A stretch of 64,000 nucleotides of DNA from Pseudomonadota bacterium (GTDB taxonomy: Bacteria > Pseudomonadota > Gammaproteobacteria > Steroidobacterales > Steroidobacteraceae), in NCBI GenBank assembly GCA_016720075.1, contig JADJXW010000001.1, forward strand, positions 664,206 through 728,205. The letters run 5' to 3'. Positions within the stretch are counted from its first letter, which is position 1. Every line of letters begins with the position of its first letter. Positions 35,077-45,033 of the stretch are shown here, piece after piece. The notes under the pieces are model-generated. The model did no database searches. It saw nothing but the letters and a program-made list of their open reading frames with translations, and was not told the DNA's origin. Position numbers and translations under genes: made by a program.

Positions 35077-36012
35077 ATGGAATTCTTCCACAAGGCCACC
35101 AACTTTCCGTTCATGGCGACGCGGCGTGTCTGGTACACGCTGTCCATCGCGCTGGTCATTGCCTCGATCGCGATGTTCTTCGTGCGCGGGCTGAACCTGT
35201 CGGTGGATTTCACCGGCGGCACGATTTTCGAGGCCACCTACCCGGGCACGGCCGACGTTGAGAAGGTGCGCGAAGCGCTTGAGGCTGCCGGCTTCCACGA
35301 GCCCACGGTGCAGGCCTTCGGCAACTCCCACGATATTTCCGCGCGACTTGCGCCTGAGGCCGAGTTCAGCGTCGACCAGGTGCGCGAGAAGGTCGACTCC
35401 GCGCTGCGCGGCATCGATGCGGGGGTCACGATCAAGCCCCTGGAGTTCGTGGGTCCGCAGGTGGGCGATGAGCTTCGCAACAGCGCCTTCCTGGCCATCG
35501 GCTGGACGCTGCTGCTGGTGTTCATCTACATCTGGTTCCGCTTCCACACCTGGCGCCTGTCCGTGGGCGCCATCCTGGCGCTGCTGCACGACCCGATCCT
35601 GATCATCGGCTGGTTCGCGCTGTCGCAGACGCCGTTCGACCTGGCCGTGGTCGCCGCGCTGCTGGCCGTGCTCGGCTACTCGCTGAACGACACCATCATC
35701 GTCTTCGACCGAATCCGCGAGCGCTTCGAGGCCAACCGCAAGCTCGAGCCCCGCCTTGCGCTCGACCAGTCGGTGAACCAGACGCTGTCGCGCACCATCA
35801 TGACCAAGGTCACCACGCTGATCGTGGTTGTGGCGCTGCTGGTGCTGGGCGGATCGGCACTGGGTGGCTTCTCCGAGGCGCTGGTAATCGGCATCGTGGC
35901 CGGCACCTATTCGTCGATCTACATTTCGGCGTCGGTGGCGCTCGACCTTGGTCTCAGGGCCGAGCATGTGTTCCCGGAAGTGCGCAGCAAGGAAGTGGAC
36001 AGCCTGCCTTAG
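35077..36012 (+). CDS. secF: Protein translocase subunit SecF
   Basis: 311 residues, partner of SecD. TM1 (WYTLSIALVIASIAMFFVRG) is followed by the LSVDFTGGTIFE motif, a small periplasmic domain and five helices including GYSLNDTIIVFDRIRERFE and the TLSRTIMTKVTTLIVV helix. It is 17 bp downstream of secD, in the conserved yajC-secD-secF order. Confidence 0.97.
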   Translation: MEFFHKATNFPFMATRRVWYTLSIALVIASIAMFFVRGLNLSVDFTGGTIFEATYPGTADVEKVREALEAAGFHEPTVQAFGNSHDISARLAPEAEFSVDQVREKVDSALRGIDAGVTIKPLEFVGPQVGDELRNSAFLAIGWTLLLVFIYIWFRFHTWRLSVGAILALLHDPILIIGWFALSQTPFDLAVVAALLAVLGYSLNDTIIVFDRIRERFEANRKLEPRLALDQSVNQTLSRTIMTKVTTLIVVVALLVLGGSALGGFSEALVIGIVAGTYSSIYISASVALDLGLRAEHVFPEVRSKEVDSLP

Positions 36013-36027
36013 CGGGCGGACCGCGGC

Positions 36028-36759
36028 ATGATCGAACTGCTCTCCGATCCGGCCGCCTGGGTTGCGCTTCTCACGCTGTCGATGCTCGAGATCGTCCTCG
36101 GCATCGACAACATCATCTTCATCTCGATCCTGGTCGGCCGGTTGCCCGAGGCGCGGCGCGAGAAGGCCCGCATCATCGGACTTGCGCTCGCGATGCTCAC
36201 GCGCATCGCGCTGCTATTCTCCATCGTGTGGCTCACCCGGCTCGTGCAGCCGTGGTTCTCGCTGCTGGGCCAGGAGTTCTCGGGCCGCGACATCATCCTC
36301 ATCGCCGGCGGCCTGTTCCTCATCGTGAAGAGCGTCCTCGAGGTGCACAACACGCTCGAAGGCGCCGAGGACGAGCGCAATGCGCGGCTCTACTCCAGCT
36401 TCTTCATCATCGTGGTGCAGATCGCCATCATCGACATCGTCTTCTCGCTCGACTCGGTGTTCACGGCGGTGGGGCTGGCCACGCCCGACCAGGTGCCCAT
36501 CATGGTCGCGGCCATCGTCATCGCCATCCTGGTGATGATGGCGGTGTCGGGCTCCATCTCGCAGTTCGTGGAGCGGCACCCCACGGTGAAGATCCTGGCG
36601 CTGGCCTTCCTGGTGCTGGTTGGGCTGGCGCTGGTGGCCGATGGCTTCGGCACCCACATCCCGAAGGGCTACCTGTACTTCGCCATGGCCTTCTCGGTGG
36701 GCGTGGAAATGGTAAACCTGCGGCTGCGCAAGCTGCTCGACCGGCGGCGGCGTTCCTGA
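36028..36759 (+). CDS. TerC-family integral membrane protein
   Basis: 243 residues with about seven hydrophobic segments. The family signatures LEIVLGIDNIIFISILVGRL and IAIIDIVFSLDSVFTAVGLA contain the intramembrane Asp-Asn/Asp pairs typical of TerC/YoaE-type proteins, proposed to export metal ions such as Mn2+ in some members. The substrate here is unknown. It begins 15 bp after secF, so it may be the last gene of the Sec operon. Confidence 0.92.
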   Translation: MIELLSDPAAWVALLTLSMLEIVLGIDNIIFISILVGRLPEARREKARIIGLALAMLTRIALLFSIVWLTRLVQPWFSLLGQEFSGRDIILIAGGLFLIVKSVLEVHNTLEGAEDERNARLYSSFFIIVVQIAIIDIVFSLDSVFTAVGLATPDQVPIMVAAIVIAILVMMAVSGSISQFVERHPTVKILALAFLVLVGLALVADGFGTHIPKGYLYFAMAFSVGVEMVNLRLRKLLDRRRRS

Positions 36760-36818
36760 CCGGGAAGGGCGGGTTCCGTGCCGGGCGCTGGCAGTGTGGA
36801 TTCCATCCTGAGTGCCTC

Positions 36819-36824
36819 TATACT
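36819..36824 (+). promoter_or_regulatory. Candidate -10 element of the liv operon
   Basis: TATACT lies 43 bp before the start codon of the substrate-binding protein, in the only sizeable gap (107 bp) between terC and the transporter genes. No convincing -35 is seen at 17 bp, so an activator may be needed. Confidence 0.35.
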
Positions 36825-36866
36825 GACCGGCAGTCCACACGAGCCATTGAACATAGGGACAACCCC

Positions 36867-38024
36867 ATGAGCCGCGCTGTTTCCCGACCGCTGACTGCCC
36901 TTCTTGCTGCGTCCATGCTGCTGGCCGGTTGCTCCGGATCCGGTGGGGGCGGGGAGGCCGCGGCCACCATCCGGATCGGCGAGTTCGCTTCGCTCACCGG
37001 CAAGGAAGCCACCTTCGGCACTTCCTCGCACGAGGGCACGGTGCTGGCCATCGAGGAGCTCAACGCCGCGGGCGGCCTGCTCGGCAAGCAGCTCGAGCTG
37101 GTCTACGAAGACAACCGCAGCACGCCGGGCGAATCGCTCACCATCGCCAAGAAGCTCATCAACAACGACAAGGTCGTGGCCATCCTGGGCGAGGTGGCTT
37201 CGGGCCGTTCGCTTGAGGTGGCGCCTTTCGCCCAGCAGAGCCGCATCCCGCAGATCTCGCCCTCGTCCACCAATCCCGATGTCACGAAGATCGGCGACTA
37301 CATCTTCCGCGTCTGCTTCATCGATCCCTTCCAGGGCAAGCTGCTGTCCAACTTCGCCCAGGGCACGCTGAAGGCGAAGAAGATCGCCATCTTCTCCGAC
37401 GTGGCCGCGCCCTACAGCGTGGGCCTGGCCAAGTATTTCCGCGAGGCCTGGGTGGCCGGCGGTGGCGAGGTGGTCTCCGAGGTGAAGTACACCGGCGGCG
37501 ACAAGGACTTCAAGGCCCAGCTCACCGTCATCAAGAACGCCAAACCCGACGCCATCATGGTGCCGGGCTACTACACCGACGCGGGCCTGATCGTGGCGCA
37601 GGCGCGCCAGCTCGGCATCAGCGTGCCGCTGTTCGGCGGCGATGGCTGGGAAGCCCCGGAGCTCATCCAGATCGCCGGCGCCGAGAACCTGGTGGGCACC
37701 TACTACTCCACGCATTTCTCGCCCACCAGCACCGATCCGCTGGCGCAGAAGTTCGTCACGGCCTACAAGGCCCGCTACAACGGCAAGGTGCCGGATGCCA
37801 TGGCGGCCCTGGGCTATGACTCCGTGCTGGTGCTGGCCGATGCCATCAAGCGCGCCGGCACCACCGATGGCCAGAAGCTGCGCGATGCCATCGCGGCCAC
37901 GAAAGACTTCCCCGGCGCCACCGGGCTCACCACGCTGGATGCGAACCGCGATGCCTCGAAGCCGGCCGTGATCATCACGGTGAAGGACGGCAAGTTCGAG
38001 TACGTGGAGACCATCACGCCCTGA
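36867..38024 (+). CDS. livK: Branched-chain amino acid ABC transporter substrate-binding lipoprotein
   Basis: 385 residues. The lipoprotein signal (LTALLAASMLLAGCSGSGGG) places it in the periplasm, tethered. The periplasmic-binding fold of the Leu/Ile/Val family is visible: IRIGEFASLTGKEATFGTSS, GTVLAIEELNAAGGLLGKQL, VYEDNRSTPGESLTIAKKL and PQISPSSTNPDVTKIGDYIF. Ligand specificity cannot be read from sequence; amides, urea or short acids are also bound by this family. It is first in a five-gene operon with complete permeases and ATPases. Confidence 0.93.
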   Translation: MSRAVSRPLTALLAASMLLAGCSGSGGGGEAAATIRIGEFASLTGKEATFGTSSHEGTVLAIEELNAAGGLLGKQLELVYEDNRSTPGESLTIAKKLINNDKVVAILGEVASGRSLEVAPFAQQSRIPQISPSSTNPDVTKIGDYIFRVCFIDPFQGKLLSNFAQGTLKAKKIAIFSDVAAPYSVGLAKYFREAWVAGGGEVVSEVKYTGGDKDFKAQLTVIKNAKPDAIMVPGYYTDAGLIVAQARQLGISVPLFGGDGWEAPELIQIAGAENLVGTYYSTHFSPTSTDPLAQKFVTAYKARYNGKVPDAMAALGYDSVLVLADAIKRAGTTDGQKLRDAIAATKDFPGATGLTTLDANRDASKPAVIITVKDGKFEYVETITP

Positions 38025-38060
38025 AGTCCTCGCGGGCCTCCCACTAGTCATCCGGTTGCA

Positions 38061-38951
38061 ATGTCCGAGCTGCTGCAGCAACTCATCAATGGTCTGGCGC
38101 TGGGCGCGATCTACGCGCTGATCGCGCTCGGCTACACCATGGTCTATGGCGTGCTGCGCTTCATCAACTTCGCGCACAGCGATGTGTTCATGATCGGCGC
38201 ATTCGCGGGCTACTTCCTGGCCAGGGTGGTGCCGGGCGGTTCCATCGGTGCCGGCATCGTGATCCTCATCGGGGCGATGGCCGTCTGCGCCCTGCTGGGA
38301 GTAGTCATCGAGAAGCTGGCCTATCGCCCGCTGCGGGGCCGATCCACGCTCACGGTGCTGATCACGGCCATCGGCGTCTCGCTGCTGCTGCAGAACGTGG
38401 GCCAGCGCATATTCGGCGCCAATCCGCGCTCGTTCCCCAGCATCTTCCCCGTGCACCAGTTCCACTTCGGCGGCATCGTGCTTTCAAGCACCCAGATCCT
38501 GGTGTTCGTCGTGACGCTGGTGCTGCTGTTCCTGCTGCGCTACATCGTGCTGCACACGCGCATCGGCACTGCCATGCGCGCGCTGTCGTTCAATCCCACC
38601 GCGGCCTCGCTGGTGGGCATCAACAATGACCGCGTCATCTCCTTTACTTTCGCGCTGGGTTCCGCGCTGGCCGCGGCCGGCGGCATCCTCTACGCCTCGA
38701 ACTATCCCTCGATCGATCCGCTGATGGGCACGCTGCCCGGCATGAAGGCCTTCGTGGCCGCAGTGCTCGGCGGCATCGGCAACATCGCCGGCGCCGCGGT
38801 CGGCGGGCTTGTGCTGGGCATGGTCGAAACCACCGTCGTGGGCTTCGGTGGCTCCACCTATCGCGACGCCGTCGCCTTCGCGGTGCTCATCCTGATCCTG
38901 CTGCTGCGGCCGGAAGGGCTGCTCGGCAAGCGCACGGCGGAGAAGGTCTGA
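38061..38951 (+). CDS. livH: Branched-chain amino acid ABC transporter permease LivH
   Basis: 296 residues with eight or so membrane helices. The family start LLQQLINGLALGAIYALIAL, GYTMVYGVLRFINFAHSDVF and the conserved VLGGIGNIAGAAVGGLVLGM loop near the C-terminus identify LivH. The stop and the livM start overlap (TGATG). Confidence 0.95.
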   Translation: MSELLQQLINGLALGAIYALIALGYTMVYGVLRFINFAHSDVFMIGAFAGYFLARVVPGGSIGAGIVILIGAMAVCALLGVVIEKLAYRPLRGRSTLTVLITAIGVSLLLQNVGQRIFGANPRSFPSIFPVHQFHFGGIVLSSTQILVFVVTLVLLFLLRYIVLHTRIGTAMRALSFNPTAASLVGINNDRVISFTFALGSALAAAGGILYASNYPSIDPLMGTLPGMKAFVAAVLGGIGNIAGAAVGGLVLGMVETTVVGFGGSTYRDAVAFAVLILILLLRPEGLLGKRTAEKV

Positions 38952-39886
38952 TGCCGGCGCGCGCGCAACTGGCCCTGCTCGGCGCGCTGGTGGCCATCGT
39001 CCTGGCTTCGGCCTTCGTGGGCGGCTCCAATCCCTACTTCGTCGACGTGGCGGTGAGCTGCGGCATCAATGTCACGCTGGCCGTCTCGCTCAACCTCATC
39101 AACGGCTACACCGGCCAGTTCTCGCTGGGCCATGCAGGCTTCATGGCGGTGGGCGCCTATGCCGCCGCCGTGCTCACCACCACCTTCGGCGCCGCGCTGC
39201 TGCCCTTCGTGGGCGGGCAGACCTGGCTGCTGTTCCTGCTGGCGCTGGTGGCCGGCGGCCTGATGTCCGCGGTGGCGGGCCTCATCGTTGGCGTGCCGTC
39301 GCTGCGCCTGAAGGGCGACTACCTCGCCATCGTCACGCTGGGGTTCGGCGAGATCATCCGCGTGGTGCTGCAGAACATCGATGCCATCGGCGGCCCGCGC
39401 GGCATGATCGGCATCCCCGGCTACGCGAACCTCGCCTGGGCCTACGGCATCGCCGCGGTGTGCATCTACGTGGTGTGGGCCATGGTGCATTCCACCTACG
39501 GCCGCGGCTTCATCGCGGTGGCCGATGATGAAATCGCCGCCGAGGCGATGGGCATCAACGCCACGCGCTACAAGATCACGGCCTTCCTCGTGGGCGCCTT
39601 CTTCGCCGGCGTGGCCGGCGGCGTGTACGCGCACTTCAAGCAGTACATCGCGCCACAGGGCTTCGGCTTCGACAAATCCATCGAGATCGTGGTGATGGTG
39701 ATCCTGGGCGGGATGGGCAACACCGTGGGCGTGATCGCGGCGGCCATCCTGCTCACGGTGCTGGGCGAGTGGCTGCGACAGTTCGGCGACTACCGCATGA
39801 TCCTCTACTCGCTGCTGATCATCCTGCTGATGATCCTGCGGCCGCAGGGCCTGTTCCGGCTCAAGCCGCGCGCGGGCAAGGCCTGA
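38951..39886 (+). CDS. livM: Branched-chain amino acid ABC transporter permease LivM
   Basis: 311 residues. LivM signatures: LNLINGYTGQFSLGHAGFMA, LRLKGDYLAIVTLGFGEIIR, the EAMGINATRYKITAFLVGAF coupling-helix region, and VMVILGGMGNTVGVIAAAIL. It pairs with LivH to form the membrane pore. Confidence 0.95.
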   Translation: MPARAQLALLGALVAIVLASAFVGGSNPYFVDVAVSCGINVTLAVSLNLINGYTGQFSLGHAGFMAVGAYAAAVLTTTFGAALLPFVGGQTWLLFLLALVAGGLMSAVAGLIVGVPSLRLKGDYLAIVTLGFGEIIRVVLQNIDAIGGPRGMIGIPGYANLAWAYGIAAVCIYVVWAMVHSTYGRGFIAVADDEIAAEAMGINATRYKITAFLVGAFFAGVAGGVYAHFKQYIAPQGFGFDKSIEIVVMVILGGMGNTVGVIAAAILLTVLGEWLRQFGDYRMILYSLLIILLMILRPQGLFRLKPRAGKA

Positions 39887-39888
39887 GC

Positions 39889-40685
39889 ATGGCAGGCCCG
39901 CTGCTCGAACTGGACCACTGCACGCTGCGCTTCGGCGGCCTCACCGCAGTGGGCGATCTTTCCTTCGGCGTCGAGGATGGCTCGCTGATCGGCCTCATCG
40001 GCCCGAATGGCGCGGGCAAGACCAGCGTGTTCAACCTGATCACCGGCGTCTATCGGCCCACCGCGGGAGTCGTGCGCTTCGCGGGGGAATCGCTGGCCGG
40101 CCTGCCGCCCTATGGCATCAACCGCCGGGGCATCGCGCGCACCTTCCAGAACATCCGGCTGTTTCCCTCGCTGTCGGTGGCCGACAACGTGCGCGTGGCC
40201 TTCCACCGCCACCTTCAGAATCATTCGGTCGCCTCGCTGCTGCGGCTCTCGGGCTTCAACGCCGAGGAAAAGCGCATCGCCGAACGCACGCGCGAACTGC
40301 TCGAGATCTTCGACCTGACGCGCCTGGCCGATGAGCCCGCGCGCAGCCTGCCGTACGGCAACCAGCGCCGGCTCGAGATCCTGCGCGCGCTGGCCACGCA
40401 GCCGAAGCTGCTGCTGCTCGACGAGCCCGCCGCGGGCATGAACCCCACCGAGAAGGCCGAGCTCACGCGCCTGCTGGGCCAGATCCGCGAGCGCTTCAAC
40501 ATCGCCATCCTGCTCGTCGAGCACGACATGACGCTGGTGATGAAGATCTGCGAGCGCATCGTGGTCATCGACCACGGCGTGAAGATCGCCGAAGGCTCGC
40601 CCGCCGCGGTGCGCGCCGATCCGAAGGTGATCGAGGCCTACCTGGGCGAAGAAGCGGCGGTCGCCGCGCCTGCCGGAGCGGCCTG

Positions 40686-40686
<1 letters not shown>
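39889..40686 (+). CDS. livG: Branched-chain amino acid ABC transporter ATPase LivG
   Basis: 265 residues. It shows Walker A (GPNGAGKTSVFNLITGVY), the family insertion with GIARTFQNIRLFPSLSVADN, a signature region SLPYGNQRRLEILRALA and Walker B (LLLLDEPAAGMNPTEKAELT). The C-terminal extension typical of LivG ends in an Ala-rich tail. It starts 2 bp after livM and overlaps livF by one base. Confidence 0.96.
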
Positions 40687-41393
<707 letters not shown>

Positions 41394-41401
41394 CGCGCCC
41401 G

Positions 41402-42808
41402 ATGCCGGACACGCGCATCGGCATTGGCCTGGACTTCGGCACGTCCAATTCCGCGGCCGCCTGGTTCGATGGCCAGCAACTGCATCGCGTGCAGCTCGAG
41501 GCCGCGCCCATCCTGCCCACGGCCGTCCACCTGGATCGCGCCTATCTCGCGCTGACCGGCACCGCAGCCATCGATCGCTATGTGGAGGAGAACCGCGGCC
41601 GGCGCGTGGAGCTGGTGGCCGAACTCATCGGGGAATCGGCCACCGGCGTGACCGGCAACAACACCGGCGAGGACATCACCCGGCTCGAAACGCAGCGCAA
41701 CGCCATCTATGGCCCGCTGTACGATCGAACGCTGCCCGGCAGGCTGTTCCTTGGCCTGAAGCGCCTGCTGGGAGATCCTGAAATCGAACGACTGACGGTG
41801 TTCGAGAAGCACTACCGCATCGTCGCGCTGCTCACGCCGATCCTGGCGCAGATCCGCCTTGGCCTCGAGCGGGATGTGCCGCCGCCATTGCCCGCCGTGC
41901 ACGCCGGCCGGCCGGTGACCTTCGAGGGGCGCGCGGACGCCCGCAATGGCGTGGCCACGGCGCGCCTGACCGAGGCGTATGAGCATGCGGGGCTGCGCAT
42001 CGCCGAGTTCTATCCCGAGCCCGTGGCGGCCACGCTGAGCTGGCTGCAGGGCGCCCGGCGCCGCCAGAGCGGCACGGCGCTGACGGTGGATTTCGGCGGC
42101 GGCACACTCGACCTGGCCGTCGTGCGCTTCGAGGGCGCGAGCTTCGAGGTGCTGTCCACGCATGGCATGGCCCTCGGCGGGGATCGCATCGACCAGCTGA
42201 TCTTCGAGCACATGCTATTTCCGGAGCTGGGCAGGGGCGAGCGCTGGATACGCGAGGTGGACGGGCGGGTCATCGACACGCTGTTTCCCTTCAATGAATT
42301 CGAGACCAGCCTGATCAACTGGCAGACCACCTTCCTGCTGAACCAGAACCAGTGGCGGCCCATGGTGGTGGACCGCATCTCGGCTGGCGATGCGGCCGCG
42401 GAGAAGTTCCAGCGGCTGCTGGACCTGATCACCTTCAACTACAGCTACAACTGCATCCAGGCCATCCGGCGCGCGAAGGTCGAGCTGTCCACGGCAACGC
42501 AAACCTTGATCGATATCCCGGAGCTGAATCTCACCGTGCCGTTCAGCCGGGCGCAGCTGGATGCCATCCTCGCTCCAGTCCTGGCGCGCACGCGCGAATG
42601 CGTGCAGACGGTGCTTGCCCGGGCCAGCCGCGCACCGGCGCAGATCGACGTGGTCATCCGCACCGGGGGGACGTCCGAGATCGTCGCGGTGCGTGAGCTG
42701 CTGGAATCACTGTTCCCGCAGCGGGTGGAAGGGCACGACCCCTTCACCAGCGTGGCGTGCGGGCTCGCCATCGCAAATTTTCATGGACACCACTGCCGGC
42801 TCGACTGA
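41402..42808 (+). CDS. Hsp70-family protein (YegD-like)
   Basis: 468 residues. The actin-like ATPase start GIGLDFGTSNSAAAWFDGQQ, a middle phosphate loop LTVDFGGGTLDLAVVRFEGA, and VVIRTGGTSEIVAVRELLES near the C-terminus match the YegD group of Hsp70-like proteins. The substrate-binding domain of DnaK is missing, so it is not a full chaperone; YegD's role is unknown. It sits 8 bp after livF and is convergent (2 bp) with the SnoaL-like gene. It is not HscA, although an isc-like cluster lies 2 kb further on. Confidence 0.88.
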   Translation: MPDTRIGIGLDFGTSNSAAAWFDGQQLHRVQLEAAPILPTAVHLDRAYLALTGTAAIDRYVEENRGRRVELVAELIGESATGVTGNNTGEDITRLETQRNAIYGPLYDRTLPGRLFLGLKRLLGDPEIERLTVFEKHYRIVALLTPILAQIRLGLERDVPPPLPAVHAGRPVTFEGRADARNGVATARLTEAYEHAGLRIAEFYPEPVAATLSWLQGARRRQSGTALTVDFGGGTLDLAVVRFEGASFEVLSTHGMALGGDRIDQLIFEHMLFPELGRGERWIREVDGRVIDTLFPFNEFETSLINWQTTFLLNQNQWRPMVVDRISAGDAAAEKFQRLLDLITFNYSYNCIQAIRRAKVELSTATQTLIDIPELNLTVPFSRAQLDAILAPVLARTRECVQTVLARASRAPAQIDVVIRTGGTSEIVAVRELLESLFPQRVEGHDPFTSVACGLAIANFHGHHCRLD

Positions 42809-42810
42809 GC

Positions 42811-43452
42811 TCAGGGATCGAGGCCTGCCCATCCATAGATCTCGCGGCACAGCGCATCCACCGTCTCCGGCCGGTCTTCGCCGGCCAGGTCATCGCGCAC
42901 GGTATATCCACCCTGGGCGAGCACGTATGACATGAACCGGTAAGAGCGCCGATAGCCCGCCACATCCGCCGCGCGCACCGGCACCACCTCGCCGGGGATC
43001 TGCGCCGCGAGTTCGTCGCGCATGTAGAACACCTCGAACGAGGCGAGGCGCCACTCGGCGTCGCGAAGTTCCGCGCGGTAGAACACCCGCGCATGGCTCG
43101 ACAACATCAGCGCGACTCCGCGGATCTCGGCTGGAATGTCGATGATTGCGGCCAGGGTTGCCACCGCGCGGTTGCCATTGACCCGCACGGATACCGGTCC
43201 CAGCCGGTGCTTGGCCAACACGCCGCGGCGGGCCATCTCGCGCGATGCGTCGACGAAATCATGACCATTGCCCTGGAACCAGCTGATGCGCACCACGGCG
43301 TCGGGGTGGAAGCAGGATTTCATGCGCTCCCAGCGTCCGAGATCGCGGCACTCGCGTTCGGCGAGAACAAGCTGGGTTACGGCGCTGACGTGCGCTGTCA
43401 GCGCGATCGATTCCGGACTGGCCACAACGATATCGAGGCCAGGCATGCTCAT
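42811..43452 (-). CDS. SnoaL-like (NTF2-fold) protein
   Basis: 213 residues. The central part resembles the SnoaL-like/NTF2 cone fold: LAERECRDLGRWERMKSCFH, PDAVVRISWFQGNGHDFVDA, then a beta-sheet with ARVFYRAELRDAEWRLASFE. Such proteins include isomerases, hydratases and non-enzymatic binders; no activity can be assigned. Its ATG overlaps the suhB stop (TGATG), so it is translated with suhB. Confidence 0.75.
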   Translation of the reverse strand: MSMPGLDIVVASPESIALTAHVSAVTQLVLAERECRDLGRWERMKSCFHPDAVVRISWFQGNGHDFVDASREMARRGVLAKHRLGPVSVRVNGNRAVATLAAIIDIPAEIRGVALMLSSHARVFYRAELRDAEWRLASFEVFYMRDELAAQIPGEVVPVRAADVAGYRRSYRFMSYVLAQGGYTVRDDLAGEDRPETVDALCREIYGWAGLDP

Positions 43453-44261
43453 CAACCCGTCTTGGCTTCGCGCAGCTCGTCGGTGAGGAAGGGCGCCAGC
43501 GCCTCCAGCAGCTCATTGAAGACGCGTGGGTTGCCCGCGACGATGTTGCCGTTCTGGCGGTATTCGCCGCCATCCAGCGTGCCCACCAGGCCGCCGGCTT
43601 CGCGGATCAGCAGCGTGCCCGCGGCCGTATCCCAGGGCTTGAGGCCGATCTCCCAGAAGCCATCGGTGCGGCCGGCCGCCACATAGGCCAGGTCGAGCGC
43701 GGCGGAGCCGGGGCGCCGCAGGCCAGCGGCGCGCTGCATCACGGCCTTCATCATGGCCATGTAGGGATCGAGCAGCTGCAGGTTCTCGCGATACGGAAAG
43801 CCCGTGCCGATCAGCGCGCCATCCAGCGTGCGCTGGCGGCTGACGCGCAGGCGCTTGTTCTCGAGGTAGGCGCCCGAGCCGCGCGAGGCGGAGAAGATCT
43901 CCTGCCGCATGGGGTCGTAGATCACCGCGTGTTCCATGCGGCCGCTCATCTGGCAGGCGATGGAAACGGCGAACGTCGGGAAGCCATGCATGAAGTTCGT
44001 GGTGCCATCCAGCGGGTCGATGATCCACGTGACCTCGCCGGTGCCGCTGGCGCCGCTTTCCTCGGCAAGGAAGGCGTGGTGGGGATACGCATCGCGCAGC
44101 GTTTCGATGATGGCGGCCTCGGCCGCAAGATCGATGCTGGTGACGAAGTCGTTCAGTCCCTTGGTGGCGGTCTCCATGCCTTCGAAACGAGCCAGACCCC
44201 GCACGATGATTTCACCGGCGCGACGGGCAGCCTTCACGGCAGTATTCAGGTAGGGATGCAT
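43452..44261 (-). CDS. suhB: Inositol-1-monophosphatase family protein SuhB
   Basis: 269 residues. It starts MHPYLNTAVKAARRAGEIIV, nearly the E. coli SuhB start. Metal-binding motifs are NDFVTSID, AFLAEESG, WIIDPLDGTTNFMHGFP and LKPWDTAAGTLLIREAGG. SuhB hydrolyses inositol monophosphate and, in E. coli, also acts in rRNA transcription antitermination. A GTG 9 bp upstream is an alternative start. It is divergent from trmJ across 37 bp, the same neighbourhood as in E. coli. Confidence 0.95.
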   Translation of the reverse strand: MHPYLNTAVKAARRAGEIIVRGLARFEGMETATKGLNDFVTSIDLAAEAAIIETLRDAYPHHAFLAEESGASGTGEVTWIIDPLDGTTNFMHGFPTFAVSIACQMSGRMEHAVIYDPMRQEIFSASRGSGAYLENKRLRVSRQRTLDGALIGTGFPYRENLQLLDPYMAMMKAVMQRAAGLRRPGSAALDLAYVAAGRTDGFWEIGLKPWDTAAGTLLIREAGGLVGTLDGGEYRQNGNIVAGNPRVFNELLEALAPFLTDELREAKTG

Positions 44262-44286
44262 GACGGGCACCGGAATCGAGGCGCGC

Positions 44287-44292
44287 TAGAAT
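44287..44292 (+). promoter_or_regulatory. Candidate -10 of trmJ; the start may be leaderless
   Basis: TAGAAT ends 6 bp before the TTG start of trmJ, so transcription would begin at or next to the start codon. No Shine-Dalgarno is present. Confidence 0.4.
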
Positions 44293-44298
44293 AGCACC

Positions 44299-45033
44299 TT
44301 GCTTCCCATCCGCTTCGTACTCGTCGATACCTCCCACCCCGGCAACATCGGGGCGGTGGCGCGCGCCATGAAGAACATGGGCCTGCACGACCTGTGGCTG
44401 GTGAATCCGCGCGAATTCCCTCACCCCGAGGCCACCGCCCGGGCTTCGGGGGCCGACGACGTGCTGGCCTCGGCCCGCGTGGTGGCTTCGCTGCCCGAGG
44501 CAATCGCCGACTGCGGCCTGGTGCTGGGCACCACGGCGCGCACGCGCGAGCAGCACTTCCGCGTGCTCGAGGCGCGGGCGGCCGGCGAACGCATGGTGGC
44601 CGAGGCGCACAAGGGTCCCGTGGCCGTGCTCTTCGGCACCGAGCGCTTCGGGCTGTCCAACGAGCACCTGCTCACCGCGCATGCATTGCTGCGGATACCC
44701 GCCAACCCGGCCTACGAGTCGCTGAACATCGCCATGGCGGCACAGCTCATCGCCTATGAAATTCGCATGGCCCAGCACCAGTCGGGTTCGCTGGTGCCTG
44801 AGCGCGAGTCGCCGCTCGCCACCAGCCAGCAGATGGAGCAGTTCTACGTGCACCTGTCGCAGGTGATGGAAGAATCCGGCTTCCGCGATCGCACTCAGAA
44901 CGGCACGCACCTGATGGGCCGCATCCGCCGCATGTTCAATCGCGCCGAACTCGACGGCAACGAAGTGAACATCCTGCGCGGCATCCTCACGTCCGTTCAG
45001 AAGAAGCGCCGGCGGGCGGGCGATGAGCCCTGA
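44299..45033 (+). CDS. trmJ: tRNA (cytidine/uridine-2'-O-)-methyltransferase TrmJ
   Basis: 244 residues. It is a SPOUT-fold enzyme methylating the ribose of nucleotide 32 in tRNAs. Motifs: FVLVDTSHPGNIGAVARAMK, NMGLHDLWLVNPREFPH, the knot segment VAVLFGTERFGLSNEHLL and IPANPAYESLNIAMAAQLIA. The start codon is TTG; MLPIRFVLVD agrees with the family. Its 3' end overlaps the IscS-like gene by 11 bp. Confidence 0.95.
   Translation: MLPIRFVLVDTSHPGNIGAVARAMKNMGLHDLWLVNPREFPHPEATARASGADDVLASARVVASLPEAIADCGLVLGTTARTREQHFRVLEARAAGERMVAEAHKGPVAVLFGTERFGLSNEHLLTAHALLRIPANPAYESLNIAMAAQLIAYEIRMAQHQSGSLVPERESPLATSQQMEQFYVHLSQVMEESGFRDRTQNGTHLMGRIRRMFNRAELDGNEVNILRGILTSVQKKRRRAGDEP

Noticed and set aside
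41402..42808. Hsp70-like gene as HscA of the nearby isc-like cluster
   Set aside because: It has no substrate-binding domain, is on the far side of suhB and the SnoaL-like gene, and its motifs are of the YegD type.
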